Positions 6,740 through 13,777 of a stretch of DNA of 13,777 bases are shown one piece after another. A model generated the notes under the pieces. The model saw only the letters and a list, made by a program, of their open reading frames with translations, did not search any database and had not been told where the DNA came from. This stretch comes from an uncultured beta proteobacterium. GTDB lineage: Bacteria > Pseudomonadota > Gammaproteobacteria > Burkholderiales > Rhodocyclaceae. Position 1 is the stretch's first letter; the number at the start of each line of letters is the position of its first letter. The position numbers were made by a program, and so were the translations under genes. The stretch is from NCBI GenBank assembly GCA_903910495.1, contig CAIVZW010000843.1, forward strand, positions 1-13,777, read 5' to 3'.

Positions 6740-8038
6740 ATGTATTGGGAAAAAGAGTTAGAGATTCTTGAACGGAAGAATCTGCAGAAGCTTCAGGCCG
6801 AACGCTTAATGAAAACACTGCGTCAAGCCGCAAATTCTCCCTACTACGGAAGAAACCAGGAAATCAAGGCCTTCGCTGATTCCGGGATGAAGTCGATCGA
6901 GCAGATTAGTGAACTCCCCTTCACCAGCAAAGAAGATTTGCGCCAGGACTTTCCCTGGGGATTCCTTTCGATAGACAAGAAGGACGTCGTCCGGCTGCAC
7001 AGTTCAAGCGGCACAACCGGCAATCCCACCGTCGTCTATCACAACCGGCACGATCTGGACAGTTGGGCGAACCTGATGGCGCGCTCCCTGTTTGCCGCCG
7101 GCGTGCGCGATACCGATGTATTTCAGAATATCTGCGGGTATGGATTGTTTACCGGCGGTCTCGGGTTCCAGTATGGCGTCGAGAAACTGGGTTGTCTGAG
7201 CATTCCGGCCGGTGCGGGAAACAGCCCGCGCCAGATCAAATTGATGCGCGATTTCGGAACCACCGTGGCGCACGCTATCCCCAGTTATCTCGGGCGATTG
7301 TTCGATGTGTTCAAGGAAGAGGGATTCGATCCACGCAAAGATACCAAACTGCATACTCTGGTGATTGGTGCCGAGCCGCACACCGAAGAGCACCGGCGGC
7401 GTATTGAAGAGATGTTCGGCGTCAAGGCCTATAACTCGTTCGGTCTGTCCGAGATGAACGGTCCGGGCGTGGCTTTCGAATGCACGGAACAAAACGGTCT
7501 GCACGTCTGGGAAGATGCCTTTGTGGTCGAAATCATCGATCAGGAAACGCTGCAGCCGGTGTCCGATGGGGAAGTGGGCGAACTGGTGATGACCACGCTT
7601 GACCGGCAGGCCATGCCGGTCATCCGCTACCGTACCCGCGATCTGACGCGTTTCCTGCCCGGCGAATGCCGGTGCGGGCGCACCCACCGCCGGCTGGACC
7701 GCATTTCCGGACGTTCGGACGATATGTTCATCGTCAAGGGCTGCAATATCTTCCCGATGCAGATTGAAGGCGTCCTGATGAAATTGCCTGAAGTCGGTGA
7801 CGACTACCGGATCATCCTGGACACGATTGATGACCAGGACGAGATGGTTATTGAAGTTGAGGTGAAGAAAGAGTGGTTCAAGGGTGACCTGGCGTTTCTC
7901 GACCGGTTGCAGCGGCATATCACCCACCTTGTCCGCGACGAGGTGCTGGTTCGTCCGTTGATCAAGCTGGTTGAACCAGGGTCGATACCCAAGGCGGAAG
8001 GCAAGGCCGTGCGGGTTATCGATCAGCGCAAGAATTGA
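6740..8038 (+). CDS. paaK: Phenylacetate-CoA ligase family protein (PaaK)
   Basis: This 432-residue AMP-forming ligase should activate an aryl or similar carboxylate with ATP and CoA to give the acyl-CoA, AMP and pyrophosphate in the cytoplasm. Length and the MYW start match PaaK. The ATP loop SSSGTTGNPT is at 88-97, YNSFGLSEM at 231-239, the adenylate-forming YRTRD at 297-301, RISGRSDDMFIVKGCNIFP at 321-339, and PKAEGKAVRV at 417-426 with the probable catalytic Lys422. No ribosome binding site is visible before the ATG, which follows an A/T-rich stretch. It lies 82 bp after lysR and 81 bp before a tandem ACT gene, a pairing common in anaerobes and archaea that also hold 2-oxoacid:ferredoxin oxidoreductases. 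None of the ring-1,2-epoxidase (paaABCDE) genes is here, so this may be an anaerobic-type copy. Phenylacetate is the family default substrate, not proven here. Confidence 0.9.
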   Translation: MYWEKELEILERKNLQKLQAERLMKTLRQAANSPYYGRNQEIKAFADSGMKSIEQISELPFTSKEDLRQDFPWGFLSIDKKDVVRLHSSSGTTGNPTVVYHNRHDLDSWANLMARSLFAAGVRDTDVFQNICGYGLFTGGLGFQYGVEKLGCLSIPAGAGNSPRQIKLMRDFGTTVAHAIPSYLGRLFDVFKEEGFDPRKDTKLHTLVIGAEPHTEEHRRRIEEMFGVKAYNSFGLSEMNGPGVAFECTEQNGLHVWEDAFVVEIIDQETLQPVSDGEVGELVMTTLDRQAMPVIRYRTRDLTRFLPGECRCGRTHRRLDRISGRSDDMFIVKGCNIFPMQIEGVLMKLPEVGDDYRIILDTIDDQDEMVIEVEVKKEWFKGDLAFLDRLQRHITHLVRDEVLVRPLIKLVEPGSIPKAEGKAVRVIDQRKN

Positions 8039-8119
8039 CGCTGGCCGGGAAGCAGGTTCGATTGTTGACCGCCAGTCCCGATTTGAACGATGTCAAACCA
8101 TAATTGAGCGTGGCCGACT

Positions 8120-8551
8120 ATGACCTATCAGGTTTCGATTTTTCTTGAGAACAAACTGGGTCACCTCGAAAGGGTGACCGCCGTGCTGCGGGAAGCGCAG
8201 ATCAATATCCGTTCGATCCACCTCAACCATACGGCCAACGGATGGGGGATTCTGAATCTTGTCGTCTCCAACCCCGAACTGGCGCATCGGCGGCTGAACG
8301 AAAGCGGAATGTCGGCGGCGCTACGCGAGATCGTTGTCGTCAAAATGGCCGACCAGCCCGGCGGCCTTGACGAACTGCTCAGGGATATCGTACGGGCCGG
8401 TGTGAACTTCACGAATGCCTACGGGCGAACGGTAAATGATGGCGAAAGCGCTTTCTTTGTCGTCGATGTCCAGGACATTCCGGAGGCCAGAAAGAAACTC
8501 ATGGACCTTGGTCTTGAACTCATAGCCGATCAACTGGTTTACGGCATCTAG
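8120..8551 (+). CDS. Tandem ACT-domain protein
   Basis: This 143-residue protein consists of two ACT domains and nothing else. The first spans about residues 3-66 (QVSIFLENKLGHLERVTAVL) and the second about 72-140 (VVVKMADQPGGLDELLRDI). Both show the beta-alpha-beta turn with a conserved glycine (G14 and G82) where ACT domains bind amino acids. It has no catalytic or DNA-binding part. Such proteins are often encoded next to PaaK-type ligases, so a role in sensing an aromatic or other amino acid and adjusting the ligase or oxidoreductase is plausible but not demonstrated. The ribosome site is weak (GAGCG). It follows the ligase gene by 81 bp without an evident terminator, so the two are probably co-transcribed. 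Confidence 0.85.
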   Translation: MTYQVSIFLENKLGHLERVTAVLREAQINIRSIHLNHTANGWGILNLVVSNPELAHRRLNESGMSAALREIVVVKMADQPGGLDELLRDIVRAGVNFTNAYGRTVNDGESAFFVVDVQDIPEARKKLMDLGLELIADQLVYGI

Positions 8552-8605
8552 TTTTTGATCAAGCTCTTCTGTAACCATTCCCCAACCTGATTTCCGAGCA
8601 GAAAA

Positions 8606-9511
8606 ATGACGCACCGACGCGCAGTTGCACTGATGATCCTGGCCACAATCCTGTGGAGCATCGCCGGCGTGGTCACGCGCCATCTCGACAGCGCGCGGAG
8701 TTTCGAACTGACGTTCTGGCGCAGCCTGTTCAATGCGCTGGCCTTGATGGTGGCCCTGAGCGTGATGCGCGGCCCGGCGTTCTGGCGTGGCCTGCTGCAT
8801 GCCGGCTGGCCGGTGTGGGTTTCGGGGGTGTGCTGGGCGGTGATGTACACCTCGTTCATGGTGGCGATGACAAAAACTACGGTAGCCAATGTGCTGGTGA
8901 CCCTGGCCATCGGGCCCCTGATTACCGCCCTGTTTGCCCGGCTGTTTCTCGCCCACCGGCTTCCCGCCCGAACCTGGTTGGCCATCGCGCTGGCAGGTGC
9001 CGGCATCGCCTGGATGTTCGGTAAAGAGGCGATGGCCGGGGCGTCGCTGACGGGTACGCTGGTGGCGCTCATTGTGCCGCTGACTGCGGCGATCAACTGG
9101 ACGCTGCTGCAGCATGTCGCGCATGGCGATGCGGGGCTTGCCGTGGAGGATCGCCTGGATATGCTGCCAGCGGTGCTGATCGGCGCCACGCTTTCAGCGC
9201 TGGCGACCCTGCCGCTGGCCTATCCCCTGCAGGCTTCCGGCCACGACATGGGGCTGCTGGCGCTGCTCGGTGTCGTCCAACTGGCGATTCCCTGCCTTCT
9301 GGCGGTGCGGCTGACCCGCGAATTGCCGGCCGCTGAAATTGCCCTGCTCGGCTTGCTCGAAGTGCTGTTCGGTGTCACCTGGACGTGGCTCTGGGGCGGA
9401 GAAAGCCCGTCTTCGGGCACTGTGATCGGCGGCGCTCTGGTGATCAGCGCACTAGTGCTGAACGAATTGCTTGAACTGAAGCAAAAACGGATTCCGGCGG
9501 CGCAGACCTGA
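8606..9511 (+). CDS. EamA/DMT-superfamily permease
   Basis: This 301-residue inner-membrane protein has about ten hydrophobic segments arranged as two EamA repeats. The first runs from about residue 8 to 140 and contains the LWSIAGVVTRHL start and the VANVLVTLAIGPLITALFA segment. The second runs from about residue 150 to 292 and contains PAAEIALLGLLEVLFGVTW, the usual last-but-one motif of these metabolite exporters. The tail is short and polar. The ribosome site is weak. It lies 54 bp after the ACT gene on the same strand and may belong to the same transcript, where it could export an amino acid or organic acid, but substrates of this superfamily cannot be read from sequence and it may be an independent gene. 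Confidence 0.87.
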   Translation: MTHRRAVALMILATILWSIAGVVTRHLDSARSFELTFWRSLFNALALMVALSVMRGPAFWRGLLHAGWPVWVSGVCWAVMYTSFMVAMTKTTVANVLVTLAIGPLITALFARLFLAHRLPARTWLAIALAGAGIAWMFGKEAMAGASLTGTLVALIVPLTAAINWTLLQHVAHGDAGLAVEDRLDMLPAVLIGATLSALATLPLAYPLQASGHDMGLLALLGVVQLAIPCLLAVRLTRELPAAEIALLGLLEVLFGVTWTWLWGGESPSSGTVIGGALVISALVLNELLELKQKRIPAAQT

Positions 9512-9670
9512 CGTCCTGGCGATACGGCGCGATGAAGTATCAACAACGTTCGGGCTGAGCAGGTTGCCACCAGTGGACAGAGATTAGGAACTGAGGCATT
9601 CAGTCTATCATCGCGAAAGCGGCATCTCATCGCCGTCCATGCAAAGCGGCCAAGACATTTTTCAATCCGA

Positions 9671-9690
9671 AATGCGGATACCCCGCTTTT
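9671..9690. terminator. Weak hairpin between convergent genes
   Basis: GCGG (9674-9677) and CCGC (9683-9686) can pair around a 5-base loop, with AAA on the left and TTTT (9687-9690) on the right that could extend the stem past one mismatch. It lies at the tail of the 188-bp gap between the convergent EamA gene and lrgB, 9 bp from the lrgB stop, so it could end transcripts from either side. The stem is short and confidence is low. The rest of the gap (9512-9670) shows no gene. Confidence 0.3.
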
Positions 9691-9699
9691 CAATACTCT

Positions 9700-10413
9700 T
9701 CAGTGCAACAGCAGCGGCAAAAGCACGGCGGTCAGTATGCCGTTGAGGCCCATGGCCAGCGCCGAAAAAGCGCCCATCTCTTCGCTCACGAGAAAGGCGC
9801 GCGCGGTGCCGAGGCCGTGCGCGGCCAAGCCAACGGCGAAGCCCTGTGCGGCGTGGTCGCGGATACCGAGGGTGCGGAACAGGGCCGGGAAGCTGATGGC
9901 TCCGAGGATGCCGGTCAGAACGACCAGTACGGCGGTAAGCGAGGGCAGCCCGCCAATCTGTTCGGCGATGCCCATGGCGATGGGTGTGGTCACCGATTTG
10001 GGGGCCAGCGAGAAAACGGTTTCCGGCGATGCACCCAGGGCTCTGGCAATGGCCATTGCCGAGAAGGCCGCCGTCGCGGACCCGGCGAGCAAGGCGACAA
10101 CAAGCGGAAAGGCCATGCGCTTCAGACGGTTCCAGTAGGCAAATAGGGGTACGGCGAGCGCCACGGTGGCTGGTCCGAGCAGGAAGTGGACGAACTGTGC
10201 GCCTTCGAAGTAGCGCGCGTAGGGAGTTTGCGTTGCCGATAAAAAAAGCGTGATGATGAAAATGGCGATGAGCACCGGATTTGCCCAGGCGCGTTGCCCG
10301 CTGCGCTTGAACAGCCAGAAGGCAAACTGGTAGGCGAGCAGTGTCAGCGTCAGGCCGAGCAGAGGTGAGGCGGCGAGATAAACCCAGGTCTCGCTCAGAA
10401 CCATAGTCTTCAT
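9700..10413 (-). CDS. lrgB: LrgB/CidB family membrane protein
   Basis: This 237-residue inner-membrane protein has about seven or eight hydrophobic segments. It carries the LrgB family marks LGPATVALAVPL (about 79-90), SVTTPIAM (about 140-147) and GLAAHGLGTARA (about 195-206). LrgB works with LrgA; the pair was first described as an antiholin system acting on murein hydrolase activity, and in Bacillus subtilis and Streptococcus mutans it has been linked to pyruvate uptake. The start is placed at the ATG with a strong GGGGAAAG ribosome site, and the upstream 36 codons are left out because they overlap lrgA and carry no family sequence. The ATG overlaps the lrgA stop by 4 bp (ATGA), showing translational coupling. 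Which of the two functions applies here cannot be told. Confidence 0.9.
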   Translation of the reverse strand: MKTMVLSETWVYLAASPLLGLTLTLLAYQFAFWLFKRSGQRAWANPVLIAIFIITLFLSATQTPYARYFEGAQFVHFLLGPATVALAVPLFAYWNRLKRMAFPLVVALLAGSATAAFSAMAIARALGASPETVFSLAPKSVTTPIAMGIAEQIGGLPSLTAVLVVLTGILGAISFPALFRTLGIRDHAAQGFAVGLAAHGLGTARAFLVSEEMGAFSALAMGLNGILTAVLLPLLLH

Positions 10414-10766
10414 GGCTTTCTTTCCCCCGCGTGCCTGTCCGTTATCGTCCTGAGTACCAGTGCGGTGACGGCCATCCCGGCAAAGGTGCTGACGACGAGT
10501 GCGACGGTGATCGGCAGCCATTCGTCGGCGACACGCTGCAGATGCAACATGACGCCGGCACCGGCCGGGACAAAAAGCAGTGACAGATGTTGCAGCAGCG
10601 ATCCGGTCCCGCTTCTCAACTCGTCGCCGACCCGGCCTCTGGCGAGCAGGGTCAGGAAGAGCAGGGCCATCCCGATCACCGGACCCGGGATCGGCAGTGC
10701 AAGCGCGCGAACCAGCAGTTCACCGACAAGTTGAAAGATGAGCAGGAGGGTGAAGGTATAGATCAT
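10410..10766 (-). CDS. lrgA: LrgA/CidA family holin-like protein
   Basis: This 118-residue protein has four hydrophobic segments and the CidA/LrgA marks PGPVIGMALL (about 27-36) and LLFVPAGAGVM (about 63-73), with a short charged C-terminal tail as is usual. It is the partner of LrgB and normally forms oligomers in the inner membrane, either modulating cell lysis or acting with LrgB in pyruvate transport. The start has a GAGGT ribosome site. It follows the HAD phosphatase gene by 39 bp and overlaps lrgB by 4 bp. There is no lytSR-type two-component system or LysR (CidR) regulator beside it in this window, so its control is probably shared with the upstream genes of the run. Confidence 0.9.
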   Translation of the reverse strand: MIYTFTLLLIFQLVGELLVRALALPIPGPVIGMALLFLTLLARGRVGDELRSGTGSLLQHLSLLFVPAGAGVMLHLQRVADEWLPITVALVVSTFAGMAVTALVLRTITDRHAGERKP

Positions 10767-10805
10767 GGGGGCGACCTCGAAGATCAGTCAGGCGCTATAG
10801 TTCAG

Positions 10806-11627
10806 CTAGGCATTATGCAGAACTGGAGGATTGGCGTGACCATCTTCCTTTATCCGGGCCAACTCATCAAGCATGGCGGCAATGCCATCCAGATGCAGCG
10901 CCGGAGCGATGCGATTGGCGATGGCTTTCAGTTCGGGGTGGCCGTTATCCATGGCGATACCCAGCCCGACGCCCTGCAGCATTTCGATGTCATTCAGGCC
11001 GTCGCCGAAAGCAATCGCCTGATGCGCCTGGAAACCGGTCTGTGCCATGACCCACTGGCAGCCGGTCCATTTGTTGACCGCCTTGGGCATCACGTCAACG
11101 GCTGTCCGGTGCCAGCGGACCAGATCAAAATCGGGGTAACGCTCAAGAATTTCCGGCATCAGGCTGGCGTCCAGACTTTCATCATAGAAAAGCCAGCCCT
11201 GATAGGTATCACGCCGCAGATAAAATTTGTCGTCGCTCTGGAACGGCATGTGTACCGAGTTCAAGGCTTCCACGGCGCAGCGGGCGGGGGTGCTGAGATA
11301 GCCTGTTTCTCCGTCGTTGGCGCCGAAGGGATGGTTTTGCGCGTGCATCCAGTCGAACAGGTCAACGAGCGGCTGGCGGGCCAGCGGGATGGACAGAACT
11401 TCCTGACCGTCTTTCAGGATGCGGGCGCCGTTCTGGGTGATCACATAATCCGGATGAACCTGATCGGCGAAGGGCCTGGCGTGGTCGTAACTGCGGCCGG
11501 TGGCGACAACTACTGTATGCCCGGCACGCCTGAGTCCGGCGATGGCGGCGAGGGCGGAGGCCGGGATGCTGAGGGTTTCATGATCCAGCAGCGTATTGTC
11601 GATGTCGAAGAAATAGATGTTTGTCAT
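10806..11627 (-). CDS. Cof-type HAD-IIB family phosphatase
   Basis: This 273-residue cytoplasmic protein is a haloacid-dehalogenase-type phosphatase of the Cof subfamily, which hydrolyses sugar phosphates or similar small phosphoesters. Motif I is DIDNT (8-12) with nucleophile Asp8 and acid/base Asp10. Motif II is VVATGR with Thr43. Lys186 in KAVNKWTG is the motif III lysine and GDGLND (208-213) is motif IV. The large C2-type cap lies between motifs II and III (about 80-180). I chose the ATG at 11627 because the motif I strand begins at once after it, as in the family; longer readings run into prfC. The ribosome site is weak. It starts 26 bp after prfC and is followed by lrgA after 39 bp. The exact substrate is unknown. 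Confidence 0.88.
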   Translation of the reverse strand: MTNIYFFDIDNTLLDHETLSIPASALAAIAGLRRAGHTVVVATGRSYDHARPFADQVHPDYVITQNGARILKDGQEVLSIPLARQPLVDLFDWMHAQNHPFGANDGETGYLSTPARCAVEALNSVHMPFQSDDKFYLRRDTYQGWLFYDESLDASLMPEILERYPDFDLVRWHRTAVDVMPKAVNKWTGCQWVMAQTGFQAHQAIAFGDGLNDIEMLQGVGLGIAMDNGHPELKAIANRIAPALHLDGIAAMLDELARIKEDGHANPPVLHNA

Positions 11628-11653
11628 GGTTCGATGCCGTAGCCGGCAGGTCT

Positions 11654-13264
11654 TCAGTCCATTTTCTGCCCGTGTTCGCGGGAATCGTGGAAGCCGACCT
11701 TGGTCCACTTTTCGCGCGTCACATCGAGGTTGTAGCGCGTACTGGCCAGATAGACCAGGTTGCCGTCGACGTCCCTGGCCATGCGATGTTGCTGCTCCCG
11801 CTCGAAGTTGCGGCGCGTCAGGTCGTCGGGGAAAGTGATCCAGCGGGCCGTATGTATGTCCGCCGGTTCAAAGATGGCGTCGACCTTGTATTCGGTCTGC
11901 AAACGCTGGGCGACGACCTCGAATTGCAGCGTCCCGACGGCGCCGAGCAGCAAGGCGCCGCTGGCTAGGTTTTCAAAGACCTGGATCGCACCTTCCTCGC
12001 CGAGTTCCTGCAGGCCCTTCTGCAACTGCTTGCTCTTCAGCGGGTCGCGCAGGCGGGCGACGCGGAACAGTTCGGGCGAAAAGTAGGGAATACCCTTGAA
12101 GGCCAGTGTTTCGCCTTCGGAGAGCGTATCGCCGATGTGCAACTGGCCGTGGTTGTGGATGCCGATGATGTCGCCGGCGACGGCGTCTTCCATCAGCACG
12201 CGCTCGTTGGCCATGAAGGTCAGTGCATTGGCCAGCTTCATTTCGCGGTCCATGCGGATGTGTCTGACCTTCATGCCCGAACTGTAACGGCCCGAACAGA
12301 CGCGGAAAAAGGCGATGCGGTCGCGATGCTTGGGGTCCATGTTGGCCTGGATCTTGAACACGAAACCGGTAAAGGCTGGTTCTGCGGGTTGCACCCGGCG
12401 TGAGCCGCCATCGCGCTCCTGCGGTGGCGGTGCCCAGTCGAGTAGGGCCTGCAGAATTTCCTGTACGCCGAAGTTGTTGATCCCGGAGCCGAAGAAGACC
12501 GGTGTCTGCTGTCCGGCGAGAAAATCGACGAGATTGAACGGACTGCTGGCGCTCTGGATCAGGTCGACATCCTCGCGCAGTTTGCCGACTTCGAGCGGAA
12601 ACTGCTCATCAAGGATAGTGTTGTTGATGCCGTCGATCTGTTCGGCCTCGGTGCGGCGTTCTTCACCGGGGGAAAAGCGCAGCAGGCTGTCGTTGGTCAG
12701 GTGATAGACGCCGCGAAAGGTCTTGCCCATGCCGATCGGCCAGGTGATCGGCGCGCATTCGATGTTCAGCACCGATTCGATCTCTTCGAGCAGTTCGAAG
12801 GGTTCGCGCACTTCGCGGTCGAGCTTGTTGACGAAGGTGATGATCGGCGTGTCGCGCATGCGGCAGACGTTGAGCAGCTTGATCGTCTGCGCTTCGACGC
12901 CCTTGGCCGCGTCGATCACCATCACGGCGGCGTCGACGGCGGTCAGCACGCGGTAGGTGTCTTCCGAAAAATCCTCGTGGCCGGGCGTATCGAGCAGATT
13001 GACCGTATGCCCCTGATACTCGAACTGCATCACTGAACTGGTAACCGAAATGCCGCGCTGCTTCTCGACTTCCATCCAGTCGGAGGTGGCATGGCGCGCG
13101 CTTTTGCGGCTCTTGACCGTCCCTGCAAGCTGGATCGCGCCACCGAAGAGCAGCAGTTTTTCGGTCAGCGTTGTCTTGCCCGCGTCCGGGTGCGAGATGA
13201 TGGCAAAGGTGCGCCGTTTGGCGACATCGCGCAGGATTTCGGGGGGAAAGGGGCTGCTGTTCAT
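11654..13264 (-). CDS. prfC: Peptide chain release factor 3 (RF3)
   Basis: This 536-residue translational GTPase removes RF1 and RF2 from the ribosome after peptide release and contributes to post-peptidyl-transfer quality control. The GTP-binding elements are clear: SHPDAGKTT (24-32, G1), QRGISVTSS (69-77, G2 region), DTPGH (92-96, G3) and NKLD (146-149, G4). Domains II and III follow, ending in the RF3-type C-terminal region. The length matches RF3 (about 530). The ATG at 13264 has a GGAAG ribosome site nine bases upstream, and the family sequence begins just after it; upstream in-frame codons are not RF3-like. It is the first gene of a four-gene run with the HAD phosphatase, lrgA and lrgB, and is divergent from mgsA with a 157-bp gap. 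Confidence 0.97.
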   Translation of the reverse strand: MNSSPFPPEILRDVAKRRTFAIISHPDAGKTTLTEKLLLFGGAIQLAGTVKSRKSARHATSDWMEVEKQRGISVTSSVMQFEYQGHTVNLLDTPGHEDFSEDTYRVLTAVDAAVMVIDAAKGVEAQTIKLLNVCRMRDTPIITFVNKLDREVREPFELLEEIESVLNIECAPITWPIGMGKTFRGVYHLTNDSLLRFSPGEERRTEAEQIDGINNTILDEQFPLEVGKLREDVDLIQSASSPFNLVDFLAGQQTPVFFGSGINNFGVQEILQALLDWAPPPQERDGGSRRVQPAEPAFTGFVFKIQANMDPKHRDRIAFFRVCSGRYSSGMKVRHIRMDREMKLANALTFMANERVLMEDAVAGDIIGIHNHGQLHIGDTLSEGETLAFKGIPYFSPELFRVARLRDPLKSKQLQKGLQELGEEGAIQVFENLASGALLLGAVGTLQFEVVAQRLQTEYKVDAIFEPADIHTARWITFPDDLTRRNFEREQQHRMARDVDGNLVYLASTRYNLDVTREKWTKVGFHDSREHGQKMD

Positions 13265-13300
13265 CAGGTATTCTTCCGACTGCAAAAACTCAAGGGGCGA

Positions 13301-13306
13301 AGTATA
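13301..13306 (-). promoter_or_regulatory. Possible -10 element of the prfC promoter
   Basis: Read on the minus strand this is TATACT, five of six to the TATAAT consensus, about 37 bp before the prfC start. No convincing TTGACA-type element is seen 16-18 bp upstream, so the call rests on the -10 alone. Confidence 0.3.
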
Positions 13307-13378
13307 CCCAAGAAGCTCCCGTTCTATCGCTCCACTTGGATCAAATCGCTGTTTTGGTCCTGTTGCGCCTGTAACCGT

Positions 13379-13391
13379 CTTGTCACACAAG
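13379..13391. promoter_or_regulatory. Short perfect dyad in the prfC-mgsA divergent gap
   Basis: CTTGT and ACAAG arms surround a 3-base centre (CAC), 30 bp upstream of mgsA. The position suits an operator or an upstream promoter part for mgsA (TTGTCA at 13380-13385 lies inside it), but no matching -10 at a normal distance is visible. Dyads this short also arise by chance. Confidence 0.25.
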
Positions 13392-13409
13392 TAGGGTAGA
13401 CTGGGTTTG

Positions 13410-13415
13410 AAGGAG
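13410..13415 (+). promoter_or_regulatory. Ribosome binding site of mgsA
   Basis: AAGGAG lies six bases before the ATG at 13422. It is the strongest ribosome binding site in the window and fixes the mgsA start. Confidence 0.8.
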
Positions 13416-13421
13416 AATCTT

Positions 13422-13777
13422 ATGTCGAGTATTGCCTTGCCGGTACCCCCTCGCAAACGGATCGCGCTTGTGGCTCACGACCACAAGAAAAAGGATCTCA
13501 TGGAGTGGGCGAAATTCAATCGTAATCTGCTGATCCAGCACGAACTGTGCGCCACGGGAACCACCGGAACGCTGCTTGAAAAAGTGCTGGGTATCGAAGT
13601 GCTCAAACTCCAAAGCGGTCCGCTGGGCGGCGATCAGCAGATCGGGGCGAAGATCGCCGAAGGGGTTATCGATTTCATCCTGTTCTTCTGGGATCCCCTG
13701 GAACCCCAGCCGCACGATCCCGACGTCAAGGCATTGCTCCGGCTCGCCGTGGTATGGAACGTTCCGGTGGCCTGCAA
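13422..13777 (+). CDS. mgsA: Methylglyoxal synthase, cut by the window edge
   Basis: The 118 codons visible encode the N-terminal three quarters of methylglyoxal synthase, which turns dihydroxyacetone phosphate into methylglyoxal plus phosphate, a phosphate-releasing bypass of lower glycolysis. The residues known as important in the Escherichia coli enzyme are present at the same numbers: His19 in VAHDH, Asp71 in GGDQQ, Asp91 in FFWD and His98 in PHDPD. The phosphate-binding ATGTTG is at 44-49. The start is fixed by the AAGGAG site. The gene continues past the right edge (the family is about 150 residues), and nothing suggests it is broken. It is divergent from prfC. Confidence 0.95.
   Translation, partial: MSSIALPVPPRKRIALVAHDHKKKDLMEWAKFNRNLLIQHELCATGTTGTLLEKVLGIEVLKLQSGPLGGDQQIGAKIAEGVIDFILFFWDPLEPQPHDPDVKALLRLAVVWNVPVAC

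Noticed and set aside
9220..9693. A 157-codon minus-strand frame spanning the EamA gene end and the convergent gap.
   Set aside because: Most of it lies opposite the EamA gene, and the part in the gap shows no family sequence or ribosome site. The gap is better read as non-coding.
10587..11642. A 351-codon plus-strand frame opposite lrgA and the HAD phosphatase gene.
   Set aside because: Both minus-strand genes have full motif sets; the opposite frame has none.
13383..13715. A 110-codon minus-strand frame opposite mgsA.
   Set aside because: mgsA has a strong ribosome site and every catalytic residue; the opposite frame is a shadow.

Overview
The window looks like a chromosomal segment of a GC-rich betaproteobacterium, probably related to the Rhodocyclales (Thauera, Azoarcus or Dechloromonas types). 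This placement is inferred from the protein families and gene content, not from a marker gene. Coding density is high. I see no rRNA, tRNA, insertion sequence, CRISPR array or phage gene. Nearly all genes are intact and ordinary in length; only the last one is cut by the window edge.

Left part (88-5463, minus strand): four closely spaced genes, read from right to left. They encode an NfnA/SudB-like FAD/NAD-binding [2Fe-2S] protein, a GltD/NfnB-like iron-sulfur flavoprotein, and the two subunits (KorA with fused gamma domain, and KorB) of a 2-oxoacid:ferredoxin oxidoreductase. Together they read as a unit that oxidatively decarboxylates a 2-oxoacid to an acyl-CoA and passes the electrons through iron-sulfur clusters to pyridine nucleotides and/or ferredoxin. 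No ferredoxin gene and no separate 2[4Fe-4S] delta subunit is present.

Middle part (5464-9511): a divergent control region of about 225 bp with several dyads, then on the plus strand a LysR-type regulator, a phenylacetate-CoA ligase (PaaK) family enzyme, a tandem ACT-domain protein and an EamA/DMT-family permease. The regulator lies between the ligase and the oxidoreductase cluster and may control both. The combination suggests metabolism of aryl or other 2-oxoacids and carboxylates through CoA thioesters. The exact substrate cannot be read from sequence: 2-oxoglutarate is the default for KorAB, and an aryl-2-oxoacid is the alternative suggested by PaaK-ACT.

Right part (9700-13777): a minus-strand run prfC - Cof-type HAD phosphatase - lrgA - lrgB, with gaps of 26 and 39 bp and a 4-bp overlap, so probably one operon. 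Methylglyoxal synthase (mgsA) is divergent from prfC and runs off the right edge. The convergent gap between the EamA gene and lrgB (9512-9699) holds only a weak terminator-like hairpin.

The part most worth a second look is the Kor-Nfn gene fusion of pathways with the PaaK-ACT-LysR module divergent from it, together with the dyads in the control region between them.
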